A DNA stretch of 20,211 nt from JABDPF01 sp036351575 (lineage in GTDB: Bacteria; Pseudomonadota; Gammaproteobacteria; Xanthomonadales; SZUA-36), in contig JAZBPJ010000175.1 of assembly GCA_036351575.1 (NCBI GenBank), positions 1 through 20,211 on the forward strand, in the 5' to 3' direction. The notes under the pieces were generated by a model that was given only the letters and a program-made list of their open reading frames with translations, had not been told where the DNA came from and did no database searches. Within the stretch, counting starts at the first letter, position 1; each line of letters opens with the position of its first letter. The translations under genes and the position numbers were made by a program. Positions 1 to 6,979 of the stretch are shown in pieces.

Positions 1-100
1 ATAAACCTCGTTTCCGTTTACCGTCCGGTGACACGATGCGCTGGTGCGCCGCGCCGGACGGCCGGTATTATAGGCTGATCGAATCCGTGGAGTCGTTTGA
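1..100 (+). promoter_or_regulatory. Leader and possible promoter of the dehydratase gene
   Basis: Short stretch between the left window edge and the dehydratase ATG. A TATTAT hexamer at 66-71 resembles a sigma-70 -10 box, but no good -35 box sits 16-18 bases upstream, so the promoter is tentative. A GGAG ribosome binding site at 89-92, eight bases before the ATG at 101, supports that start. No gene end or RNA is visible in these bases. Confidence 0.35.
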
Positions 101-1078
101 ATGGCAGAAAACCCCCTGCAGGATATCCCCGACATCGAGGATATCCACCTCGCCCACGCCCGTATTCGTCACCAGGCACGGGTAACACCGGTGCTGAGTG
201 ACCCGGAACTCGACGAATACCTGGGCTGCAGGCTGTACTGCAAGTGCGAGAACCTGCAGCGGGCTGGGGCATTCAAGTTCCGCGGCGCCAGCAACGCCGT
301 TCTGCTGCTCATCGAGCGCGGCGTGAAGGGAGATTTCGCAACGCACTCCTCCGGCAACCACGGCGCGGCCCTTGCCCTGGCCGCGCGACTGGCGGGGCGA
401 AAGGCTCACGTCGTGATGCCTGAAAATTCTTCGAAACTGAAGATCGAGGCCGTGAAATCGTATGGCGGGCAGGTGCACTTCTGCAAACCCACGCACCAGT
501 CGCGGGCACAGGGGCTGCAGGTCCAGGTCGATGCCGGTCATACCGCGATCCACCCTTACGACGACGCCGCCATCATCGCGGGACAGGGTACCGCGGCGAT
601 CGAACTGGAACAGGAAGTCCCCACGCTCGAGCAGATCATTACGCCGCTGGGCGGCGGCGGACTGGTCAGCGGCACGGCCATTGCCTCCAGCCCTCGCGGC
701 ATCGAGGTGTTCGCCGTTGAACCGGAAGGCGCTGCAGACGCGGTCGAGAGCCTGCGGCAGGGAAAAATCGTCAAGGACTACCGGCCCGACACGATCGCTG
801 ACGGACTGCGGGCGATCATCGGCGTGCGCAACTTCCGGGTGGTCGAGGAACGGGTGCGCCGGGTGCTCACCGTCAGCGACGATGACATAAGAGAAGCCAT
901 GGTTCTGGCCTTGAAGTACCTGAAACTGTTGATCGAACCTTCATCGGCCACGGTGATCGCAGCCATACGAAATCACCCGGAAATATTCGGCGGCAAGCGG
1001 GTCGGCGCGATCATCAGCGGTGGCAACATTCACCCCGCGGACTGGGTCGCCCTGACGGGTAACGAACTGGAAGGCTGA
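101..1078 (+). CDS. PLP-dependent serine/threonine dehydratase family protein
   Basis: A fold-type II PLP enzyme of the threonine dehydratase / serine racemase / threo-3-hydroxyaspartate ammonia-lyase group, which eliminates ammonia from hydroxy-amino acids through an enamine intermediate. The Schiff-base lysine is Lys59 in GAFKFRGASNA. SSGNHGAALA (about residues 87-96) is the substrate/carboxylate loop, and the glycine-rich GGGGLVSG loop (about 185) binds the PLP phosphate. EPEGAADAVESL (about 207-218) matches the divalent-metal site of serine racemase-like members. At 325 residues it lacks the C-terminal ACT-like regulatory domain of biosynthetic IlvA, so a catabolic or racemase-type role is more likely than isoleucine synthesis. 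The exact substrate cannot be read from sequence. The gene ends four bases before the convergent msrC, with no terminator visible between them. Confidence 0.88.
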   Translation: MAENPLQDIPDIEDIHLAHARIRHQARVTPVLSDPELDEYLGCRLYCKCENLQRAGAFKFRGASNAVLLLIERGVKGDFATHSSGNHGAALALAARLAGRKAHVVMPENSSKLKIEAVKSYGGQVHFCKPTHQSRAQGLQVQVDAGHTAIHPYDDAAIIAGQGTAAIELEQEVPTLEQIITPLGGGGLVSGTAIASSPRGIEVFAVEPEGAADAVESLRQGKIVKDYRPDTIADGLRAIIGVRNFRVVEERVRRVLTVSDDDIREAMVLALKYLKLLIEPSSATVIAAIRNHPEIFGGKRVGAIISGGNIHPADWVALTGNELEG

Positions 1079-1082
1079 AGGC

Positions 1083-1562
1083 TCAGCCGAGGGACTGGAT
1101 ATAAAGCGCCGCCAGCATTTCCAATAACCGCTGGTCGCTGTTTTGAAATCGGTCGGGTTCCGGGCTGTCCACGTCCAGGACACCGATCAGGTCACCCCGA
1201 TGCACCAGGGGCAGAACGATCTCCGAGCGCGACTCGGGATCACAGGTGATATGCCCCGGAAAGGCATGCACGTCCGCGACCCGCTGGACCTTCAGCGAGG
1301 CCGCCGCTGTGCCGCAGACTCCCTTGCCAAACGGTATTTCAACGCAAGCCGGCTTGCCCTGGAACGGACCGACGACGAGCCGGCCGTTCCGCAAGAAATA
1401 GAATCCGGCCCAGTTGACCTTTGCAAACGAATGATAGATCAGGGCCGACAGGTTGGCTGCATTGGCAATCGCATCATCGCAGCCGGCCAGCAGCGCTTTC
1501 GCCTGTGCGCACAGCCGGTCTGCATTCGGCGTTTTTTCAGCGGGACCTGTTTCGTGGAACAT
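1083..1562 (-). CDS. msrC: Free methionine-(R)-sulfoxide reductase (GAF-domain fRMsr)
   Basis: A 159-residue single GAF-domain protein of the fRMsr (YebR/MsrC) family, which reduces free, not protein-bound, methionine-R-sulfoxide in the cytoplasm with thioredoxin-type reductants. Family hallmarks are VNWAGFY (49-55), GPFQGKPAC (65-73), GKGVCGTA (79-86) and VADVHAFPGHITCD (95-108). All three redox cysteines of the family are present: Cys73, Cys83 and Cys107, the last corresponding to the catalytic cysteine. The ATG at 1562-1560 has only a weak purine-rich stretch upstream. The gene lies just after the pilQ terminator hairpin on the same strand, so it is either expressed by read-through or from a promoter overlapping the hairpin. 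It converges tail to tail with the dehydratase gene. Confidence 0.93.
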   Translation of the reverse strand: MFHETGPAEKTPNADRLCAQAKALLAGCDDAIANAANLSALIYHSFAKVNWAGFYFLRNGRLVVGPFQGKPACVEIPFGKGVCGTAAASLKVQRVADVHAFPGHITCDPESRSEIVLPLVHRGDLIGVLDVDSPEPDRFQNSDQRLLEMLAALYIQSLG

Positions 1563-1584
1563 TTTTCTTTACCGGGCAAACAAA

Positions 1585-1607
1585 CGCCCGGGCGGATCGC
1601 CCGGGCG
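1585..1607 (-). terminator. Rho-independent terminator after pilQ
   Basis: A perfect 10-bp GC-rich inverted repeat: CGCCCGGGCG at 1585-1594, a 3-base loop, and the same palindromic arm at 1598-1607. On the minus strand it is followed by a T-rich TTTGTTTG. It lies about 20 bases past the pilQ stop and about 20 bases before the msrC start, so it probably ends the pil operon transcript; the downstream T run is interrupted, which may allow read-through into msrC. Confidence 0.7.
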
Positions 1608-1628
1608 CTGTGAAAAACAAACCCGCCG

Positions 1629-3746
1629 CTAGTACGACGAGGCCGTATCTTCGACGATGGTCGGCGTGACGAAGATCAGCAGTTCACGCTTGGACGTTTC
1701 GTTGGCGCGGCGGCGGAACAGGGCTCCGAGACCCGGAACGTCGCCCAGCCAGGGCACCTTCTCCTCGTTGGACGTTTTGTTGTCCTGGAAAATACCGCCC
1801 AGCACGATCGTGTCGCCGTTGCCGACGAGAACGGTGGTCGCCACTTCACGCGTATCGATGGACGGCACGGAACCGCCGCGCGAGGTCTGGAAGATCTCAC
1901 CGACCGTATCCTGCTTCACGTTGAGGTCCATCTGCACGCGGTTATCCGGCGTAATCAGGGGGGTCACCCTCAACTCGAGCACGGCTTCCTTGAACACCAC
2001 GGAAGCGGCGCCGGAGGACGTCGACTCCTCGTAGGGAATCTCGACACCCTGCTGGATGTAGGCTTCGGCCTGGTTGGCGGTCACGACCCGCGGGGTCGAA
2101 ACGACTTCACCTTCACCCTCTGACTCGAGCGCGGAAAGCTCGAGGTCCACGATCACGTCGCTGGACAGGAACGACAGGCCAAGGGTTGCCGCCGACTGGT
2201 CGGAAGCAGGCAGGTTGACCTGGTAGCGGTTGGGATAGGACGGAATGTCGAGCAGGCCGTCATCCCTGGGATTGATGCGCGGGTTGACCGTGTCGGCAGC
2301 CGAACCATCCGCTGCCAGCACTCCGATATTGGAGCCGATGTGCAGCGCCGTCACGCCGAAACGCACGCCCAGTTCATGGGCGAAGTCGGACTGGGCGATC
2401 ACGATACGCGATTCGATCTGCACCTGCTGCACCGCGTAGTCGAGCTCTGTGACGAGTTCGCGGATTTCCACGATCTTGTCCGCGGTATCCGTAACCAGCA
2501 GCGTATTCGTGCGCGCATCGACCGTAACCGAACCCCGCTCCGAGAGCAGGCCGTACTCGGTTTCAATGTTGCTGGTGGAATCGAGAATCAGGTTCTTGAG
2601 ATCCTCCGCGCTGGCGTAGCTTACCGGGATCAGGACCGTCTGCAGTGGTTCCAGGATGCGCCTGTCACGCTGCGCCTGCAGCAGCTGCTGTTCGCGTGCC
2701 GCAATTTCAGCCGTCGGGCCGATCCAGAGCACATTGCCGTTGCGGCGCATGTCGAGGTTGCGCGCGTCCATCACGATATCCAGCGCCTGGTCCCAGGGCA
2801 CGTTGGTCAGGCGCAAGGTCAGGTTGCCGCCCACGCTGTCCGCCACCACGATGTTCAGGTCGGATACATCCGCGATCAACTGCAGCACCGAGCGCACCGG
2901 AATGTCCTGGAAGTTGAAGGTCACACGGGTGCCTTCGTACTCCTTGTCCTCGAAGAACTGGACGACTTCTTCCTCGGCAATTTGCGCCGACCGCGACAGC
3001 TCACTCACTTCGATGATGTAATCCGTACCCGACTCGTACGCGAGGTGCTCGTAGAGGCCGCCCATCTTCAGTTCGAGCCGCGCGCCGGACGAGGTATTGA
3101 ACGAGTCGATGAAGCGAACCGGCGTGGCGAAGTCCATCACGTCCAGGCTTTGATCGAGCCGGTCGGGCAATGAGGCGCCGAGCAGGTCAACCGTCAGGCG
3201 TTCAACGTCTTCGTGAACCGACAGGCTGGCGCCGGGCTGATCGGTCTTGACGATCACGCGGGCCTGGCCGTTCTCGCCAAGGCGGAAATCAATGGAGCTT
3301 ACTTCCGGCCCGGAGCCGGAAGCGCTGACCCGGGAAGCCGGGGCGTCGCTGTTGGCTCCTGCAGCGATAGACAGGACCACCTGGCCCGCTGCGGCGCTGT
3401 AATCGTATGCGCTGGGGCTGGACAGGTCGACGACGAGACGCGTTCTTCCGCCCGCCGATATCGCCGAGTACTTCGTAACCGAACCCATGCCGACATTGAC
3501 CGGGGCCGTCCCTGTCTGCGCCTCGGTATCAGCGAGGTCCAGCACGATCCGAGGCGGGGTTTCCGTCGCGAAAACGCTGACATCGGGCGTGTCACCGGTC
3601 GTTTGCAGGGTGATCTCCACGGAGCCATCCGCGGTCGCGGAGTGTCCGATACCGGACACGCTGGTCGCTCCGTGAGCCATCGCCAGGGGCGTCATGACCA
3701 GTACAAGCGCCAGCCCCCTGAGAAGTCCATTTCTTGTAAGTCGCAT
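1629..3746 (-). CDS. pilQ: Type IV pilus secretin PilQ
   Basis: Outer-membrane secretin through which the type IV pilus passes. The chosen start (ATG at 3746-3744) has AGAGGA about eight bases upstream and opens directly on a Sec signal peptide (basic MRLTRNGLLRG, then a hydrophobic stretch, cleavage near residues 24-27); a further in-frame start 60 bases upstream would put a hydrophilic tail before the signal. The 705-residue order is two AMIN domains that bind peptidoglycan (about 28-125 and 145-250), a secretin/TonB short N-terminal domain (about 275-345), an N-domain ring module (about 370-450), and the C-terminal secretin beta-domain (about 480-700) with VVSTPRVVTANQAEAYIQQG and the typical closing EEKVPWLGDVPGLGALF. 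It is the last gene of pilMNOPQ, 99 bases after pilP, and is followed by a terminator. It looks complete. Confidence 0.97.
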   Translation of the reverse strand: MRLTRNGLLRGLALVLVMTPLAMAHGATSVSGIGHSATADGSVEITLQTTGDTPDVSVFATETPPRIVLDLADTEAQTGTAPVNVGMGSVTKYSAISAGGRTRLVVDLSSPSAYDYSAAAGQVVLSIAAGANSDAPASRVSASGSGPEVSSIDFRLGENGQARVIVKTDQPGASLSVHEDVERLTVDLLGASLPDRLDQSLDVMDFATPVRFIDSFNTSSGARLELKMGGLYEHLAYESGTDYIIEVSELSRSAQIAEEEVVQFFEDKEYEGTRVTFNFQDIPVRSVLQLIADVSDLNIVVADSVGGNLTLRLTNVPWDQALDIVMDARNLDMRRNGNVLWIGPTAEIAAREQQLLQAQRDRRILEPLQTVLIPVSYASAEDLKNLILDSTSNIETEYGLLSERGSVTVDARTNTLLVTDTADKIVEIRELVTELDYAVQQVQIESRIVIAQSDFAHELGVRFGVTALHIGSNIGVLAADGSAADTVNPRINPRDDGLLDIPSYPNRYQVNLPASDQSAATLGLSFLSSDVIVDLELSALESEGEGEVVSTPRVVTANQAEAYIQQGVEIPYEESTSSGAASVVFKEAVLELRVTPLITPDNRVQMDLNVKQDTVGEIFQTSRGGSVPSIDTREVATTVLVGNGDTIVLGGIFQDNKTSNEEKVPWLGDVPGLGALFRRRANETSKRELLIFVTPTIVEDTASSY

Positions 3747-3845
3747 GCTGCGTCCTCTTTCACAGGATTGCGGTTGAGTCCTTAAGGATTCCTTGTAGCA
3801 ATTCATTGCACTCGCCTCTTGAGAATAATCACCGGGGTCGGGCCG

Positions 3846-4394
3846 TTACCTGCTGCCGTCCAGGGCTACCGTAGCGTCCCTGATCAGCCAGCCGCCGGCG
3901 CCGTCGGTGATGAACTCGCTCAATAGCACTTCGTCATCGCGTATGACGCTCACCTTGCCGTGATTCTGTCCGATGTAGTTACCCACGGCGACCCGGTGCA
4001 CAACGCCATCCGGATCCTTGATGAGTGCCCAGTCATTGGACTCTTTGCTGAATGTTCCGACCATGGCCAGCGTATCGAGCTCAAAGCGCTCGAGGTATTC
4101 CCTCGGCCGGCTGAAGTCGGGCCGCGGGCCCGTCGTGTTTTGCGTTTCCGCAACCTGTTCCGCTCCCTCGCTGGTGGACTGCCGGAACGGATCCCGTCCG
4201 GCCAGTCCCTCGTACTCGTAGGGAGTATAGGTTCGCACCGGCGGAATCGGCGGAATAGGTGTTGCGGGACGGTCCTTGACTTCCGCAATGTAGCGATCGA
4301 GATCGTCCTGCTGCCCACCGCAGGCGGACAGGGTCAGGACTGAAACGGCCAGCAGCAACCACGGGGCTCCGCGCATTATGTTGATGTTCCTCAT
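3846..4394 (-). CDS. pilP: Type IV pilus assembly lipoprotein PilP
   Basis: Inner-membrane lipoprotein that binds the PilN/PilO dimer and reaches the periplasmic N-domains of PilQ, linking the two membranes. A signal segment (residues 7-24) ends in a lipobox LSAC with Cys25 as the lipidation site. A proline-rich linker follows (TPIPPIPPVR), then the compact beta-domain with the typical GRDPFRQ, RPREYLERFELDTLAMVGTF and WALIKDPDGVVHRVAVGNYIG stretches. At 182 residues it is of usual length. The ATG overlaps the pilO stop by four bases (ATGA), indicating translational coupling; an alternative start is Met7. Confidence 0.96.
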   Translation of the reverse strand: MRNINIMRGAPWLLLAVSVLTLSACGGQQDDLDRYIAEVKDRPATPIPPIPPVRTYTPYEYEGLAGRDPFRQSTSEGAEQVAETQNTTGPRPDFSRPREYLERFELDTLAMVGTFSKESNDWALIKDPDGVVHRVAVGNYIGQNHGKVSVIRDDEVLLSEFITDGAGGWLIRDATVALDGSR

Positions 4395-5026
4395 GGCGCA
4401 CCTGCCTGGGCATCGCGTTCTGCCGCTTCTTCCTCGTCGATATACCGATACGTCTTGACGGTGCCTTCGAGGATCAGGCGCCCGTCTCCACCGCCGTCAC
4501 GCTCGTTGGCGCGCCGCAATGCAATATCGTGCATGGTCAGGATCACGACACGTGGAAGTGAGGCAACACCCGCCACGAACTCGCCGAACTGGTGGTAATC
4601 ACCCATCATGCGGACCGAAATCGGCCGCTCGGCGTAGAAATCGTGGTAGCCCTCTGCATTCGGCTGGAACAGCTGCACATCGATACCCGCGCCCAGCGCT
4701 GTTTGCGAAACATCCACCAGCAGCTTGTCCATCTCCGTGCGACTGGGCAGCTGGCGAAACATGGTCTCCAACAGTTCCTGCATCTCGGCCAGCTGCTCCT
4801 CGTAAGCCTCGAGGTTTGCCGCCTTGGCCTGCTTCTGCTCGAACTCGGCGCGCAGGTTGTTTTCCATGCCCTGGACCATCTCGAGCTGGCTGGTCTTGTC
4901 CTTGATCAGCAGGAAGTAGCCGATCGCCAGGATGATAACCAGCAGGAAGCCGAGAATGAGGTAACGAACAGATGCCGGTGCACTGCCGATATCATTGAAA
5001 TCGAGGTCTCTGAGTTCGTCCAACAT
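4391..5026 (-). CDS. pilO: Type IV pilus inner-membrane protein PilO
   Basis: Bitopic inner-membrane protein that heterodimerises with PilN and helps align the pilus machine. One transmembrane helix (about residues 24-42) follows a short cytoplasmic N-terminus. A periplasmic coiled coil (about 44-95, rich in Glu, Gln and Leu) comes next, then a ferredoxin-like domain containing FRQLPSRTEMDKLLVDVSQ and ERPISVRMMGDYHQFGEFV, both typical of PilO. It has 211 residues, the normal size. The start codon shares one base with the pilN stop (TGATG) and the stop overlaps the pilP start. Confidence 0.97.
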   Translation of the reverse strand: MLDELRDLDFNDIGSAPASVRYLILGFLLVIILAIGYFLLIKDKTSQLEMVQGMENNLRAEFEQKQAKAANLEAYEEQLAEMQELLETMFRQLPSRTEMDKLLVDVSQTALGAGIDVQLFQPNAEGYHDFYAERPISVRMMGDYHQFGEFVAGVASLPRVVILTMHDIALRRANERDGGGDGRLILEGTVKTYRYIDEEEAAERDAQAGAP

Positions 5027-5622
5027 CAGCCCATACCCTCCAGGTCCTCATCGGACGCTTCATCTTCCGCGCCGCGGTTGGTGTCCAGGCGTACGCTGAT
5101 CGAAAACTCGTAGCGTTCGACACGGCTGGCGGCTTGCTGGAATACCCTGACGTATTGGAGATCGGGTTTAACAAACAGGTCCATTGCTTCCAGGTTCTGG
5201 AGATATTCGGAGACCATCGCGTTGGACGCGCTGGTGCCCAGCAGCGTGAGGTTCATGCCCTGCTGCCTCACGTTGGTCAGCGTAACGCCGGGCGGAATGG
5301 TCTTGGCCAGCTTGTCGAGCATTTCAACGGTGAGCGATCGGCTGGCCTGGAGAGACTCGATGATCTGCTTGCGCGCCACCAGGCGGGCTCGCGTCTCCTC
5401 CAACTGGGAAATTCGCGTGATGCGCTGTTCAAGCCGGGAAATCTCGACCTGGATGCGCTGGTTGCGCGCTTCCTGGTCACTGATCGACTGGTCGATCATG
5501 ACACCGACAATGAGCACGATAATGGCGCCCAGCACAATCGTCGCGACGAGCGAATACATGAATTGGCGCTGGCGTTCCCTGCGCGCCTCTTCACGCCACG
5601 GAAGAAGATTGATTCTAGCCAT
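5026..5622 (-). CDS. pilN: Type IV pilus inner-membrane protein PilN
   Basis: Partner of PilO and of cytoplasmic PilM. The signature N-terminal tail INLLPWREE (residues 4-12), which docks into PilM, is intact. A transmembrane helix (about 25-46), a coiled-coil segment (about 47-95) and a periplasmic ferredoxin-like domain follow. The 198-residue length is normal. Its ATG shares one base with the pilM stop (TGATG), so translation is probably coupled through pilM-pilN-pilO-pilP. Confidence 0.97.
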   Translation of the reverse strand: MARINLLPWREEARRERQRQFMYSLVATIVLGAIIVLIVGVMIDQSISDQEARNQRIQVEISRLEQRITRISQLEETRARLVARKQIIESLQASRSLTVEMLDKLAKTIPPGVTLTNVRQQGMNLTLLGTSASNAMVSEYLQNLEAMDLFVKPDLQYVRVFQQAASRVERYEFSISVRLDTNRGAEDEASDEDLEGMG

Positions 5623-6680
5623 CAGTCAAACCCCCGTAATGCGAGACCCGCTGCCACCATCAGGCTCGGCGCGTTCCGTTTCAGCGCCGATACCGCGACC
5701 GATGGAGCCAGTTCCATTCCTGCAACCGGGTCGGCAATGGACGTCTTGATTCCGAGTTCCTGTTCGACAACCCCGGCAAGGCCCTTCAAGCTGGCCATCG
5801 TGCCCGAGAGATACATCGTGCGGACATTCGAGAATTCTGCACTTGAACTGTAAAACTGCAGCGCGCGGCTGATCTGCTGGACGATGCTGAGCATGTACGG
5901 CTCCAGCACGTCCTCTTCGAAATTATCCGGGCCGGGCTCGCCGCGCATGAAAAATTGCGCTTGCTCGGCCGACATTTCGTAACGCCGCATGATTTCCTCG
6001 GTCAGCTGGTTGCCTCCGAACGGGTGGTCACGCGTATAGATGACCCGCCCGTTGCGCAGGATCAGCAGCCGCGAGAGATCGGAGCCGACGTCGAAAATGC
6101 CGACGGTTTCGGCGCTGCGAATGCCATCCCGCTCCCGAATCAGCTCAAACGCGTTGGCGATCGCAAACGACTCGACGTCCACGACTTTGGCTTTCAGACC
6201 GAGGGACTCGAGTGCATCCTGGCGACTTTCGACGTTTTCGTTCTTGCTGGCGGCCAGCAGGATATCCACCATATCCGCATTTTTGGGGGAAGGCCCGATT
6301 ACTTCGAAATCGAGACTGATCTCGTCCAGCGGGTAAGGAATGTATTGGTTGGCCTCGATCTGAACCTGGCTTTCAATGTCTGCGTCGGCCAGGTTGGAAG
6401 GGAGGCTGATCGTCTTCGTAAATACCGCCGAGCCCGATACGGCCACTGCACAGTACTTGGAACTCGAACCCGAATTACGGACAGCCGATTGAATCGCGTC
6501 CGAGATCGCATCGATGTCCTGGACCGACTTCTCGACGATAACGCCGGAAGGCAGCGGCTCGATAGCGAAATGATCGACCTTGTATGAGTTCCCGTGCCGT
6601 GAAAGCTGAAGCAGGCGGATGCTTGAAGACCCGATGTCCAACCCCATTACAGGGGGTGATTTGGTGCCGAATATTTTCAA
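5622..6680 (-). CDS. pilM: Type IV pilus actin-like protein PilM
   Basis: Cytoplasmic actin/FtsA-like ATP-binding protein that binds the PilN tail. The first phosphate loop is GLDIGSSSIRLLQL (13-26) and the second is GIFDVGSDLSRLLI (near residue 200); a third nucleotide-binding segment lies near MYLSGTMASLKGL. Length is 352 residues, as expected. The start codon is TTG (6680-6678), preceded by a GAGGG ribosome binding site five bases upstream. The open frame upstream reaches a TAA within about 35 bases without an ATG or GTG, so TTG is the only sensible start. First gene of the pil operon, divergent from mrcA. Confidence 0.96.
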   Translation of the reverse strand: MKIFGTKSPPVMGLDIGSSSIRLLQLSRHGNSYKVDHFAIEPLPSGVIVEKSVQDIDAISDAIQSAVRNSGSSSKYCAVAVSGSAVFTKTISLPSNLADADIESQVQIEANQYIPYPLDEISLDFEVIGPSPKNADMVDILLAASKNENVESRQDALESLGLKAKVVDVESFAIANAFELIRERDGIRSAETVGIFDVGSDLSRLLILRNGRVIYTRDHPFGGNQLTEEIMRRYEMSAEQAQFFMRGEPGPDNFEEDVLEPYMLSIVQQISRALQFYSSSAEFSNVRTMYLSGTMASLKGLAGVVEQELGIKTSIADPVAGMELAPSVAVSALKRNAPSLMVAAGLALRGFD

Positions 6681-6732
6681 ATTGCCCTCAATCCTTTGCT
6701 CGACAATGGGTTATTGACACTTCCTAAACTAG

Positions 6733-6761
6733 TTTTTAGCAGATATCGCGCAGTATCTCAA
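6733..6761 (-). promoter_or_regulatory. Candidate sigma-70 promoter of pilMNOPQ
   Basis: On the minus strand TTGAGA (6761-6756) is followed after 17 bases by TAAAAA (6738-6733). A TG one base before the -10 hexamer makes it an extended -10 promoter. It lies about 50 bases upstream of the pilM TTG start. Identified by eye only. Confidence 0.45.
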
Positions 6762-6899
6762 TGCCGCAGCGAAACTTTTTTGTCTTGAATCCATACTAAA
6801 TCGCATAGTCCGGAAGCTTTGGATGATCATTGACAGAAGAGAAATGGCGTGCCACCAAGTGACGTGAACTGCCTTGCTGATAGAGCGGGGCCGCTTCCC

Positions 6900-6928
6900 T
6901 GCCTGCCACGGGTAACGTATCGTACAAT
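6900..6928 (+). promoter_or_regulatory. Weak candidate promoter of mrcA
   Basis: TACAAT at 6923-6928 is a good -10 hexamer, 51 bases upstream of the mrcA GTG. The -35 position 17 bases upstream reads TGCCTG, a poor match, so the promoter would be weak or activator dependent. Confidence 0.3.
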
Positions 6929-6979
6929 ACCCATTTCGGAAGATCCGTCTTCCAAGACACAGCATAACAGGATTTTTCC

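Larger units (their letters stand above)
6681..6979. promoter_or_regulatory. Divergent pilM / mrcA intergenic region
   Basis: A 299-base, relatively AT-rich non-coding region carrying the promoters for the pil operon and mrcA. Besides the two promoter candidates listed separately, it holds a short hairpin at 6938-6953 (GGAAGA, 4-base loop, TCTTCC) in the mrcA leader and a 10-base palindrome AAACTAGTTT at 6726-6735 beside the pilM -10 box. Short open frames here show no gene-like features, and I see no RNA gene. Confidence 0.6.

Noticed and set aside
2340..3173. Plus-strand open frame of 277 codons inside pilQ
   Set aside because: Mirror of the conserved secretin sequence; no ribosome binding site or domain features.
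6726..6735. Palindrome AAACTAGTTT overlapping the pilM -10 box as a regulator site
   Set aside because: A 10-base palindrome is expected by chance about once per kilobase; position alone is not enough.
6729..6965. 78-codon minus-strand open frame in the pilM-mrcA intergenic region
   Set aside because: No ribosome binding site, unusual composition, and it covers the likely promoters; treated as non-coding.
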